DNA of 31,541 bases. It comes from a virus. A model generated the notes under the pieces. It did no database searches. It was not told where the DNA came from and was given only the letters and a program-made list of their open reading frames with translations. Below, piece after piece: positions 6,324-12,488 of the stretch. Within the stretch, counting starts at the first letter, position 1. Every line of letters starts with the position of its first letter. The DNA lies in IMG/VR virus record IMGVR_UViG_3300009418_000070, positions 1-31,541 of that record; one strand, 5' to 3'. A program made the position numbers and the translations under genes.

Positions 6324-6365
6324 ATCGAGTGTCTTTCATCGAGTGTCATTCATCGGGTGTCTTTC
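6324..6365. repeat. Three tandem 14-bp repeats
   Basis: Three copies of ATCGAGTGTCTTTC with one change in each of the second and third (6324-6337, 6338-6351, 6352-6365). They share the core TCG(A/T/G)GTGTCTTTC with the 19-bp tandem repeats at 8247-8301. They lie in a 520-base spacer (6090-6612) that otherwise holds a hairpin, two hammerheads, an AT-rich element, a palindrome GTGATATCAC near 6433 and a weak hairpin AAGGG/CCCTT near 6448. Confidence 0.7.
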
Positions 6366-6507
6366 ATCCCTTTTATAGCGCGGCCTGCAGAGGGCGGCAA
6401 AATTAGAGGCGATCTGAGAGGGGCTGTTTTCGGTGATATCACGACAAGGGTCACTCCCTTTTATCGCGTCTAAGCGCAAATGTGGGCTTCCGAATTTCCA
6501 AAAACCA

Positions 6508-6556
6508 CTGTCTCAGACTGAAAGTCTGGCTGAATGAGTCCAAAAGGACGAAACAG
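6508..6556 (+). ncRNA. Hammerhead ribozyme, CUGAAUGA core variant
   Basis: Stem III is CUG (6508-6510) with CAG (6554-6556). The U-C step at 6511-6512 gives a GUC cleavage site. Stem I is 7 bp, UCAGACU (6513-6519) with AGUCUGG (6523-6529), loop GAA. The core reads CUGAAUGA (6530-6537), one extra A compared with CUGAUGA. Stem II is GUCC-AAAA-GGAC (6538-6549) and core GAAA is at 6550-6553. All stems are fully paired, so I call it a hammerhead with an inserted core base. Activity may be reduced or retained. It lies in the leader of the next gene set, 57 bases before the ATG at 6613. Confidence 0.78.
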
Positions 6557-6612
6557 GGGTGGATTGGCTTTATCGCCAATCTTGATTGAAATGAAATAGT
6601 CGGAGGTGAAAT

Positions 6613-6762
6613 ATGAGTAGTGAAAAAAAGTTAGGCCGGCGTATTTCTGGTACTTACGGACGATTAGGCACGAGGAAATTAAAACGTGCAGCGTCCAAGG
6701 GTACTCGAAAGAAAATGAAAGATGATCTTTCGTTAAAGGAAAGGGAGGTGAAAAATGGATGA
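6613..6762 (+). CDS. Small basic hypothetical protein
   Basis: A 49-residue, strongly basic peptide (MSSEKKLGRRISGTYGRLGT, then KLKRAASKGTRKKMKDD) with no recognised family; a nucleic-acid or ribosome contact is possible from charge alone. CGGAGGTGAAAT precedes the ATG. Its last 8 bases overlap the start of the next gene, and the overlap region carries that gene's ribosome site, so the two are probably translationally coupled. It is short but the start signal and the gene packing support it. Confidence 0.65.
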   Translation: MSSEKKLGRRISGTYGRLGTRKLKRAASKGTRKKMKDDLSLKEREVKNG

Positions 6763-7027
6763 ATTGTTAAAAATAGATGCGCTAGTAGATGAGACTTTCT
6801 TAAAAATGGCGAACCATAACCTACTCTATGATTTTGATGATGTAGGCGCAGTTGAGGAAATAATAGGCCATCTTTTGGAACTCGGCACTGCTAGTGCTGA
6901 TAATGTTATTGAAAAACTGAACGCTATCGAAGAAAAGAAGAAAGCCTATCAACGTGAGATTAAATTACTAAGAGATAGAATTGAACTATTAAAATCTAAG
7001 GAAAGGGAGGTGAAAAATGTCAGTTGA
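6755..7027 (+). CDS. Hypothetical coiled-coil protein
   Basis: A 90-residue acidic protein with a helical N-terminus (MDELLKIDALVDETFLKM) and a C-terminal coiled coil (about residues 49-85, NVIEKLNAIEEKKKAYQREI and on). No family is recognised. It overlaps genes on both sides (8 and 11 bases). The 22 bases containing its ribosome site and ATG (6736-6757) recur exactly before the next gene (6998-7019), so both upstream proteins end in EREVKN plus a short tail. This looks like a duplicated translation-coupling cassette. Confidence 0.75.
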   Translation: MDELLKIDALVDETFLKMANHNLLYDFDDVGAVEEIIGHLLELGTASADNVIEKLNAIEEKKKAYQREIKLLRDRIELLKSKEREVKNVS

Positions 7028-7583
7028 AAAATCTCAAAGCTGCCCATTCAATGCAGTCGTATCTACTGACCGAATCAAATCCAAAATTGAGAAGGGCAAA
7101 GAAGTTGAAGTGCGCTCGATCAAGGATGGGAAGTTCGGATTCTTTGCGGTTGCTTTTGCTGAGGGCGAAACGAGTCCTGTTTTCATAGGTCTTAAAAATC
7201 TTGACTTTGCCAGTGATTGCACTGACGAAAGAAAGAATGAGCTTGAGGCAGAAAAGAAAGCTTGGAAGGCGAAACAGGATATGCGCATCTTTGTCGGAAC
7301 CGATCCAGACTGGATAGGTGAAAGATCAGTTGCATTCGATTGGACTCTGTCCGACAGTGTTCCGCTGCAGAACGGACGATCAGGGTCGCTCAAGAAAAAG
7401 GTTCGTCTCTTCTTTCCTCTCGTGACTCGTGCTGGAAAGAAAATCTATGATGAGAAGGACGGAACCATCCCTCAGTGGATTTGGGACGCTAAGTGCAAAG
7501 AGCATAGCGGTAAAGTTCTCAGCAGCAGATGGGGATACGCGGTTACTGATTTTCGTATCTTGAAACCGAGCGTTGGCGGTTAG
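7017..7583 (+). CDS. Hypothetical phage protein
   Basis: A 188-residue, apparently globular protein with a mixed composition and several aromatic residues (RIFVGTDPDWIGERSVAFDW, VRLFFPLVTRAGKKIYDEKD, PQWIWDAKCKEH). No motif is recognised. The alternating hydrophobic pattern in the N-terminal half suggests beta structure. The ribosome site GGGAGGTG lies inside the previous gene. A hairpin, GCGTTGG / CCAACGC (7570-7591), spans the stop codon. The gene closes the plus-strand set that starts at 6613. Confidence 0.75.
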   Translation: MSVEKSQSCPFNAVVSTDRIKSKIEKGKEVEVRSIKDGKFGFFAVAFAEGETSPVFIGLKNLDFASDCTDERKNELEAEKKAWKAKQDMRIFVGTDPDWIGERSVAFDWTLSDSVPLQNGRSGSLKKKVRLFFPLVTRAGKKIYDEKDGTIPQWIWDAKCKEHSGKVLSSRWGYAVTDFRILKPSVGG

Positions 7584-7591
7584 CCCAACGC

Positions 7592-7746
7592 GGCCAGTCG
7601 ATGGCTAAAATGCGATGAGAGTAGGTCATACCAAGATTCCCCTACTGACAAATTCGACAGGGAAGGCTGGAAGACGGTTAGTCACAGTCTAGTTGCGATG
7701 GGAACAACACTGGTAACAGGTTCCATAAACAAGCAGTGCAAAATTA
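7592..7746 (+). ncRNA. Candidate noncoding RNA ending at a strong terminator
   Basis: After the stop codon at 7583 there are about 165 noncoding bases before a strong terminator. Visible stems are GGCCA/TGGCT (7592-7596 with 7602-7606), GTAGG/CCTAC (7621-7625 with 7641-7645), and GGAAC/GTTCC (7701-7705 with 7720-7724). This could be a small RNA processed from the 3' untranslated region or an independent transcript. No known class is recognised and the ends are guesses. Confidence 0.4.
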
Positions 7747-7781
7747 GGGCAGTAGCAGAAATGCTACTGCCCTTTTTTTTT
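7747..7781 (+). terminator. Strong rho-independent terminator
   Basis: A perfect 11-bp stem, GGGCAGTAGCA / TGCTACTGCCC, with a GAAA tetraloop and nine T residues. It ends the plus-strand transcript that begins before 6613. Confidence 0.92.
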
Positions 7782-7811
7782 GCCTGAAAAAACGTACCTG
7801 CTTACTTCAGG

Positions 7812-7838
7812 TAAATAAATATTTACCAGTCAAAAGAT
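7812..7838. repeat. AT-rich element, copy 4 (reverse orientation)
   Basis: AATAAATATTTACCAGTCAAAAG is the reverse-strand counterpart of copy 3 (TTTTGACTGGTAAA..). A small hairpin, ACCTG/CAGGT, lies just upstream (7796-7812). It follows the terminator at 7747. Confidence 0.5.
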
Positions 7839-7946
7839 AACTTTCTTGGGGAGACTTTTAAAAAGGTGGGCGGTTAGGGAGAAATGTCTCCCCCCCCTGT
7901 TAAGTTTTGAATAGTTAGGTGAAAAAAATATTTTTGAAAAAGTTCT

Positions 7947-7986
7947 CCGGCATAAACTTTTTTATGCCGGCATAAACTTTTTTATC
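7947..7986 (+). terminator. Hairpin in a 20-bp tandem repeat, terminator-like
   Basis: Two tandem 20-bp copies of CCGGCATAAACTTTTTTAT plus one base (7947-7966, 7967-7986). The first copy and the start of the second form a perfect 10-bp stem, CCGGCATAAA / TTTATGCCGG, followed by a T-rich tract. It therefore works as a terminator shape as well as a repeat. A weaker hairpin, GGGAGA/TCTCCC, lies at about 7879-7894. Bases 7782-8128 contain no supported gene. Confidence 0.6.
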
Positions 7987-8128
7987 TTTTCCTTGTCGCT
8001 TATTTTTTTATGTTCTGGTGATCCCGACTGTGGAAGCTCAGGCGTTTATTTTTGAACTGCATAAACTTCTTAATATTCAAAAGCTTATACGGAAGAGCCG
8101 AGAGAAGCTGGCAACCGCGAGCGTAGTT

Positions 8129-8160
8129 AACAAAATATTTACTGGTAAAATTTCGTTTTG
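8129..8160. repeat. AT-rich element, copy 5
   Basis: AACAAAATATTTAC, centre TG, GTAAAATTTCGTTTTG. The left arm equals that of copy 1 apart from one base; the right arm is closer to copy 3. It precedes the 17-bp inverted repeat at 8194 in a stretch without genes. Confidence 0.55.
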
Positions 8161-8193
8161 ACCAGAAACTTCTTGAATTTCAAAGACTTAGGG

Positions 8194-8233
8194 CAGACCA
8201 CCCCCCGTTATTCCAGTAACGGGGGGTGGTCTG
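8194..8233. repeat. Perfect 17-bp inverted repeat
   Basis: CAGACCACCCCCCGTTA (8194-8210), loop TTCCAG, and its exact complement (8217-8233). No T-run follows on either strand, so it is not a plain terminator. It is immediately followed by tandem repeats at 8247. It could be a cruciform or regulator site, an RNA stability hairpin, or part of a replication or packaging site. Confidence 0.85.
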
Positions 8234-8246
8234 AGCCGCGCCTCCA

Positions 8247-8301
8247 ATCGTGTGCCTTTCCTCGGATCGTGTGCCTTTCCTCGGATCGTGTGTCTTTCCT
8301 C
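8247..8301. repeat. Tandem 19-bp repeats
   Basis: Two exact copies of ATCGTGTGCCTTTCCTCGG (8247-8265, 8266-8284) and a third partial copy with one change (8285-8301). The core TCGTGTG(C/T)CTTTC resembles the 14-bp repeats at 6324-6365. Iterated sites next to a long inverted repeat are typical of protein-loading sites; the role here is unknown. Confidence 0.75.
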
Positions 8302-8378
8302 TTGATCCAAGTCGGCCAGATGGTTTACTATGAGCACATCGAGACGTTTTGGGTTTACGTTTTCGGTTCACCTCCTGA

Positions 8379-8405
8379 GGGGTCAAGCAATTGGCCCCTT
8401 TTTTT
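8379..8405 (+). terminator. Rho-independent terminator
   Basis: An 8-bp stem, GGGGTCAA / TTGGCCCC (one G-U pair), with a GCAA tetraloop and a seven-T run. No gene is seen directly upstream on this strand, so it implies a noncoding transcript crossing the repeats at 8194-8301, or late readthrough. Confidence 0.85.
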
Positions 8406-8465
8406 ATGTGCATACGCTTTCATAGAGCAAGCAATATGCTATTATGATGAAGATAAAGGGAGGCA

Positions 8466-8624
8466 ATGATTATGGAAGTTTCAGTACCAGTTTTTTCTTG
8501 GCAGCGTTGGTGGGAAGTACCCTTCTTTATATTCATCGGTCTTATGATGATCCTTTTCCTTCCCTGTTATTTCGGAATCCATTTGATGCGTAAACACTTT
8601 AAAAAAGAAAAGGTTTCTCAATAA
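8466..8624 (+). CDS. Small single-pass membrane protein
   Basis: A 52-residue protein with one hydrophobic segment (about residues 19-38, PFFIFIGLMMILFLPCYFGI), an N-terminal tryptophan-rich stretch (SWQRWWE) and a basic tail (RKHFKKEK). This layout fits a small inner-membrane protein with its C-terminus in the cytoplasm. A holin-like or superinfection role is conceivable but unproven. AGGGAGG precedes the ATG at 8466. The stop codon overlaps the next ATG by one base (TAATG), which indicates translational coupling. Confidence 0.72.
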   Translation: MIMEVSVPVFSWQRWWEVPFFIFIGLMMILFLPCYFGIHLMRKHFKKEKVSQ

Positions 8625-8983
8625 TGAAGTTTGCTGTCATTCGGCACACCTTCGTCCTCACCCAAATACAAGAAGACCCGCCAGAAAGCGAAGGCAGTTG
8701 GGAACATTTTGTCTGGCTTTTCGATGATGAAAGAGACTCCATCGCATTCGCCATCACCCTGCTCGACAGTCCGCTTCTGAAGAATGAATTTGCTCTGGCT
8801 GATGCTGTTGAGCAACTTGAAAAACGTGGCTACTACCAGATCGGTGGCGAGAGCGTAGCTGTAGGGGTCGTGATGAACACGGTTGAGGGATTCGGATTAA
8901 CGCAGGAAGAAGGCTCTCCAGACTGGGAAGAATCAGCAAAGGAATTTGTATCCAATGAAAAACGAAAAAACAATCTTCATTAG
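8624..8983 (+). CDS. Hypothetical phage protein
   Basis: A 119-residue acidic protein with a beta-like start (MKFAVIRHTFVLTQI), aromatic EHFVWLFDDERDSIAFAITL, then a helical stretch (ALADAVEQLEKRGYYQIGGE) and a hydrophilic, charged tail. No family is recognised. It starts on the stop codon of the membrane protein gene, and its last 29 bases overlap the next gene. Gene packing and composition support it as real. Confidence 0.72.
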   Translation: MKFAVIRHTFVLTQIQEDPPESEGSWEHFVWLFDDERDSIAFAITLLDSPLLKNEFALADAVEQLEKRGYYQIGGESVAVGVVMNTVEGFGLTQEEGSPDWEESAKEFVSNEKRKNNLH

Positions 8984-9215
8984 ATGTAGCGAGGAAACGC
9001 TGCTGTTGGCAAAGGCACTCGCTGAACATGAAGATCGATCAGTGAATAAACAAATCATCCACCTGATTCATTCTGCCGCGAAGAAGAATCCAATACTGGC
9101 TGGAGAATTAAGCAGGAGGAAAACCGTTTACCCCAACAAGAAAGAGACTAAGTATGGTCTGGTAGAGCTTGCAAAAAGCCTTCAGAAGGTGATTCCCCAA
9201 GACCCCAAAAATTAA
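8955..9215 (+). CDS. Ribbon-helix-helix (Arc-like) DNA-binding protein
   Basis: An 86-residue protein. The N-terminal half fits the ribbon-helix-helix fold of Arc-type repressors: a short strand (KTIFIRCSEET), helix A (LLLAKALAEHED) and a turn plus helix B beginning RSVNKQIIHLIHSAAKK. The C-terminal half is basic and less defined. Such dimeric proteins bind short palindromic operators, so it is a candidate ligand for the repeated palindromic elements of this region; that link is speculation. I use the ATG at 8955 (MKNEK) rather than the TTG at 8946. Its 3' end overlaps the opposing gene by 68 bases. Confidence 0.72.
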   Translation: MKNEKTIFIRCSEETLLLAKALAEHEDRSVNKQIIHLIHSAAKKNPILAGELSRRKTVYPNKKETKYGLVELAKSLQKVIPQDPKN

Positions 9216-9633
9216 TCAAGGTGTCGCAGCATCTTTGGGCGACATTTACGACTCCATCCCTGATCTCTATGGGATTCCCCACCATCAATGCCCAGAAAAT
9301 CTTCTCATCCTCATTCCCGCATTCTTGGGAAATTAATCTTTGAACCTTTAGTAATACAACGGACCTGTGGAACGGTTTCGGAGAAGAATTATGATCAGTA
9401 AATATTCTTTCCCAAGAAACACTTCCGCCAAAAGCACCCGATTTCGAAATCAATCCCAAATACTGGTTTGCTACGTTGTGCTGCTGTGCCGACAGTTGTT
9501 TCAAAAGATACAGCCTGTCAATCGCGTGTTGATCGAGGACAACAGCCTGCCCAAGTCGGTCAACACCTACTCGATGCCTCTTATGTAGGCATCGAGTGCC
9601 AGTCTCCCTACAGGGACCAGTCGAAGTCTTCAT
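9148..9633 (-). CDS. Hypothetical protein downstream of primase-helicase
   Basis: A 161-residue frame on the minus strand that starts within the last 26 bases of the primase-helicase gene. From about residue 20 it reads like a real helical protein (VDRLGQAVVLDQHAIDRLYL, then QLSAQQHNVANQYLGLISKS, then DGVVNVAQRCCDTLINFW). I placed the start at the ATG at 9631-9633, which has GGGAG nine bases upstream. An 11-bp hairpin (9569-9597) falls inside its early coding region. The stop codon lies within the opposing ribbon-helix-helix gene. The family is not recognised; the helical pattern could suit a transcription or replication accessory factor. Confidence 0.62.
   Translation of the reverse strand: MKTSTGPCRETGTRCLHKRHRVGVDRLGQAVVLDQHAIDRLYLLKQLSAQQHNVANQYLGLISKSGAFGGSVSWERIFTDHNSSPKPFHRSVVLLKVQRLISQECGNEDEKIFWALMVGNPIEIRDGVVNVAQRCCDTLINFWGLGESPSEGFLQALPDHT
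9569..9597 (-). other. Perfect 11-bp hairpin at primase gene end
   Basis: ACTCGATGCCT, loop of 7, AGGCATCGAGT. It begins about 11 bases beyond the primase-helicase stop codon on the minus strand. It has no T-run. It may stabilise the primase mRNA or regulate translation of the overlapping gene 9148-9633. Confidence 0.6.
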
Positions 9634-11398
9634 CCTCGATATCTCCCTGCACTTCTGAATAACGCCCAGTCCTTGGGTCAAAGATAAGAGAAACCTTTCC
9701 AGTCTTTCCGCACCAACCCCACCTGACTTTCCAAGCGATCAACTCACAGTTTCCATCTTCTGGTCTTTCATCATCAATTTTCCTGATCGTCAATCCAACG
9801 TCACACTTCGAAAACCAGTGCATCGATCCAGCCACATCGAGTCCTCCCACCAATGGACGCTTGCCGTCACGATAACTTGGCTTTGCGGGATGGCTCACAA
9901 AAAGGCAAAGAACGTCATAATGCCTGCAGAAAAGTTGAATTTTGGTAAGTACACTGGAGATAAAATCAGTATCAATCGACTTAGCGTGGATGAAATTGAA
10001 CGGATCGATTACGAGAATTCTGCAGCCACGCATGACGGCTCCCTCGGCTTTCTCTAGAATTTTCTCAATGGTCGGAAGCTCATCGGACCTGTAATCTTGG
10101 AACAGGATGTGATCCTTGATCCAGCTTGCCGCCCAGTCTTTTTCGGACTGTGTCATGCGGGGTCCAGAGCCATCGGAAAAGAAACTTTTACCAATCAGAA
10201 CTTGAGACAACAGCGCGGAGTGCATGGCTGGAGGTTTTTCGAAAGAGCAGAAACAGGTCTTGAGTCCAGTCGAGCGTCCTACGTTTACGATCAATGAATC
10301 GAGCCAAGCTGACTTGCCTTCTGACGGCCAACCGCTGATCACAACTAGACTGCTGGTAGTAAGCTTGAATAACTTATCGACAGAGGTGTAGCCAGTTGAA
10401 ATTCCCCTAGGCACTCCCTGATCATAGAGCCTCTGGAATTCTTCGTGGTAACTGGAAATGTCGTTCAGCCCGTGCAACGGCATCGGAGTTGCATTGATGA
10501 TGGATTCCCTCACGGCTTCCGAGCCATCTGCCATCAGTAATTCATTGGCATCCTTGTGTGTCCCGTAGCTCACTCTCGTACATCGTCCTGCATTTAATCT
10601 TCTGCTTAATTCTGCAGCGAGTAGGTCCCCGCATTTGTCAGCATCGGTAGCTAGGATAATTTTTGTCTGGCTTTTGAACTTGTCCCTTTCTTCCCATATG
10701 AATTTGAATCTACCTTCCTCTTCTGGAGCAACGCGGTTCTCTGAGATTTTTGACGGTGCGCCATTCGGAACTGAATAACACTGGATATTCATGTGCCCAG
10801 CGAATGCGTTTTGCACGGCAAGGCAATCGAGTTCTCCTTCGGTAATAATAATGCCATCCAGAATAGGAAGATCAGGATCGAAAATTTGCTGACCCCACAG
10901 GCGGGATGCTTTTCCCTCCCACCAGAAAGTTTTCGCTCCATTGGCAGACCTCCACTTTACTGCGTCCACGTTACCGTCTGTCAGATAGGGAAAACCTATT
11001 ACTGGTTTATTATTCTTTTGGTTGAGGATTGCGCCAGCCTTATCAGCAATGACTGGGTCGATCCCGCGTTGCTTCAACCAATCAGCTGCCTGTCCAGACA
11101 GGTGGTTGGGAGGAATATTTTTTATATTTGGGGCAGCCTTAACAGGACGCTCCAAGTTGTTGAAATTTATGGTCTTATTGGTAAATACAGACCCGCGCTC
11201 ACCGCAGTGGTGGCAGTGGAAAACCAATCTGTCGCTTTCGATCTTCACCGACAAGGGCCTGTCGGCTTTGTTTTTTCTCTGGGACTGGCAATCTGGACAG
11301 CTGATTTTGAATTGCCCGATTGGAAGTCCTTGGGTAGGTGGCTGTTTTTCGATATGTGCTAAAAAAAATTCTCTCTTCTCTCGTTCTTGGATTTGCAT
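9608..11398 (-). CDS. DNA primase-helicase, T7 gp4-like
   Basis: A 596-residue bifunctional replication enzyme that makes RNA primers and unwinds DNA at the fork. The zinc-binding domain has C34-x2-C37 and C62-x2-C65 (CPDC, CHHC). The TOPRIM primase domain shows IITEGELD (E187) and the DxD pair ATDADK (D252, D254). The C-terminal RecA/DnaB-type helicase has Walker A GWPSEGKS (356-363), Walker B ILVIDPFN (461-468) and FVSHPAKPS. The C-terminus is acidic (IEDEDFDWSL), as in T7 gp4, where the tail contacts the polymerase. The ATG has a strong GAGGAGG site. Length and domain order match the phage T7 family. It is the largest gene of a minus-strand replication set. Confidence 0.95.
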   Translation of the reverse strand: MQIQEREKREFFLAHIEKQPPTQGLPIGQFKISCPDCQSQRKNKADRPLSVKIESDRLVFHCHHCGERGSVFTNKTINFNNLERPVKAAPNIKNIPPNHLSGQAADWLKQRGIDPVIADKAGAILNQKNNKPVIGFPYLTDGNVDAVKWRSANGAKTFWWEGKASRLWGQQIFDPDLPILDGIIITEGELDCLAVQNAFAGHMNIQCYSVPNGAPSKISENRVAPEEEGRFKFIWEERDKFKSQTKIILATDADKCGDLLAAELSRRLNAGRCTRVSYGTHKDANELLMADGSEAVRESIINATPMPLHGLNDISSYHEEFQRLYDQGVPRGISTGYTSVDKLFKLTTSSLVVISGWPSEGKSAWLDSLIVNVGRSTGLKTCFCSFEKPPAMHSALLSQVLIGKSFFSDGSGPRMTQSEKDWAASWIKDHILFQDYRSDELPTIEKILEKAEGAVMRGCRILVIDPFNFIHAKSIDTDFISSVLTKIQLFCRHYDVLCLFVSHPAKPSYRDGKRPLVGGLDVAGSMHWFSKCDVGLTIRKIDDERPEDGNCELIAWKVRWGWCGKTGKVSLIFDPRTGRYSEVQGDIEDEDFDWSL

Positions 11399-11411
11399 TG
11401 GTCCTCCTCAT

Positions 11412-11468
11412 AGTTCTTACTAAGTAGTTCTAACTAAGACTTAGTATAAGATTATTATTATATAATTC
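11412..11468. promoter_or_regulatory. AT-rich spacer with repeated CTTACTAAGT motif
   Basis: This spacer upstream of the primase-helicase contains AGTTCTTACTAAGT (11412-11425), ACTAAG and ACTTAGTATA, and a TATAAT-like tract with ATAAGA/TCTTAT symmetry near 11447-11473. The 14-base core is the exact reverse complement of a site at 89-102 at the left end of the window. It may be a shared operator or a promoter region for the primase gene. Confidence 0.45.
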
Positions 11469-11909
11469 TTATACCTCTTCTAAAGATGAAATAAATTTCG
11501 AAATTTTCCTGATCATGCGCCTCTCGCGGAAGCTGTCATTCACAAAATCGTGATACTCAGCAAGCTGTGGGTCGTGGCAGAAAGATTCCTCGTTGATATC
11601 ATTCTGATAAATTGCCCACTCAAGTGCTTGTTTCAGATCGTGCGGAAACGATCCAAGATGTGTGGGTGGCGTGTAAATGTCCTCATCTAACCCTACGTTG
11701 ATCTTGCCAACAGACAGGGGCTTCTTGCGTTTGAGTGTTCGGTATTTTTTGAGGCACAGGGCATTGCAAAATTTATTTTTCCCCAGACTGGGACTCTCGA
11801 TTCCGCACCCCAAACAAACCTTGACGCTCAATATCCTTCTGATCGGTTTGATAATTTCCCCGTGCTTGGGGGGAGTGTGCAAGAAAATCAAACCACCTAT
11901 GCTAGCCAT
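11469..11909 (-). CDS. Hypothetical zinc-finger-like protein
   Basis: A 146-residue protein with an N-terminal cysteine cluster, CLGCG (about 32-36) and FCNALCLKKY (about 47-56), that could bind zinc in a treble-clef or recombination-factor-like manner. A basic segment follows (RTLKRKKP). The C-terminal half is helical and acidic, with FPHDLKQALEWAIYQNDINE and a charged end. No family is recognised. AAGGA precedes the ATG. Its first 8 bases overlap the end of the next upstream gene, so the two are probably co-translated ahead of the primase-helicase. Confidence 0.75.
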   Translation of the reverse strand: MASIGGLIFLHTPPKHGEIIKPIRRILSVKVCLGCGIESPSLGKNKFCNALCLKKYRTLKRKKPLSVGKINVGLDEDIYTPPTHLGSFPHDLKQALEWAIYQNDINEESFCHDPQLAEYHDFVNDSFRERRMIRKISKFISSLEEV

Positions 11910-12174
11910 TTGCTTTCCTTGTGATTCTCTTGTCCACCATACGCGCCATCCAGTCTGAAATTCTTTTCCTTGAGACCTGAGGATATTCTAAAATTCTCAG
12001 AACATTTTTTCTTGCACCACCTGAATCGATGCCAAGCTCCTGTGAAATTTTCAGGAAGTCATCAGAAAGAAAATATTCTAGTCCATTTTTCTTTAGCTCA
12101 GAATCACTACTTCCAACATCTCTGATTGCCTGCTTGAGAATAGCCGAATTAATTTTGAGTGCCGTGAAATTCAT
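11902..12174 (-). CDS. Hypothetical helical protein
   Basis: A 90-residue protein that looks helical throughout (INSAILKQAIRDVGSSDSEL, YFLSDDFLKISQELGID, ARKNVLRILEYPQVSRKRIS) with a basic end. The arrangement resembles small phage DNA-binding or sensor proteins, but no specific motif is firm. It is the first gene of the minus-strand replication set and faces the divergent plus-strand operon across 119 bases that carry a sigma70-type promoter for the other direction. Confidence 0.72.
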   Translation of the reverse strand: MNFTALKINSAILKQAIRDVGSSDSELKKNGLEYFLSDDFLKISQELGIDSGGARKNVLRILEYPQVSRKRISDWMARMVDKRITRKANG

Positions 12175-12226
12175 TGCCCAAGTCTAGCACCAGAAAAAAG
12201 CTCCATCAACCATCTGTGTCTCATGC

Positions 12227-12255
12227 TTGTCACCACCAACCAACTCTTTTATAAT
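12227..12255 (+). promoter_or_regulatory. Sigma70-type promoter
   Basis: TTGTCA (12227-12232), an exact 17-base spacer, and a perfect TATAAT (12250-12255) give a near-consensus host promoter. Transcription would start near 12262, leaving a leader of about 32 bases with AAGGAGG before the ATG at 12294. It should drive the whole plus-strand recombination operon. Confidence 0.85.
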
Positions 12256-12293
12256 CAGCACCACCCCATCGAAATCATCAAGGAGGCATCTAT

Positions 12294-12479
12294 ATGAAAG
12301 CCAAGATTTTATTGGCTCAAAAACCCATGCTAGGCAACGAACACCAAGGATACTTGGTAATCGGCCTAGTCAATCTCACAACCCACGACATCGGTTCTGA
12401 ACTCAGCAAAAGCGAAGTAACTGTTCTATGTAAAGACAGAAGGCTCACCGTTGAAATCTGCGAATGGTCAAAAACTTAG
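12294..12479 (+). CDS. Small hypothetical protein, first gene of the recombination operon
   Basis: A 61-residue protein (MKAKILLAQKPMLGNEHQGY, LVIGLVNLTTHD, EVTVLCKDRRLTVEICEW) that appears to be mostly beta strand. No family is recognised. It has an ideal ribosome site (AAGGAGG) and is the first gene behind the sigma70-type promoter, so it is likely expressed early and strongly. The alternating hydrophobic pattern suggests a compact beta protein, possibly an inhibitor or regulator; this is a guess. Confidence 0.72.
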   Translation: MKAKILLAQKPMLGNEHQGYLVIGLVNLTTHDIGSELSKSEVTVLCKDRRLTVEICEWSKT

Positions 12480-12488
12480 GGGGATAAT

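Noticed and set aside
6324-6365. Tandem repeats as a CRISPR array
   Set aside because: Units are directly adjacent with no spacers and no cas genes are seen.
9386-9404. AGTAAATATTC-like matches to the palindromic element at 9390, 18364 and 20215
   Set aside because: They cover only half of the element and lie inside coding sequence, so chance similarity is likely.
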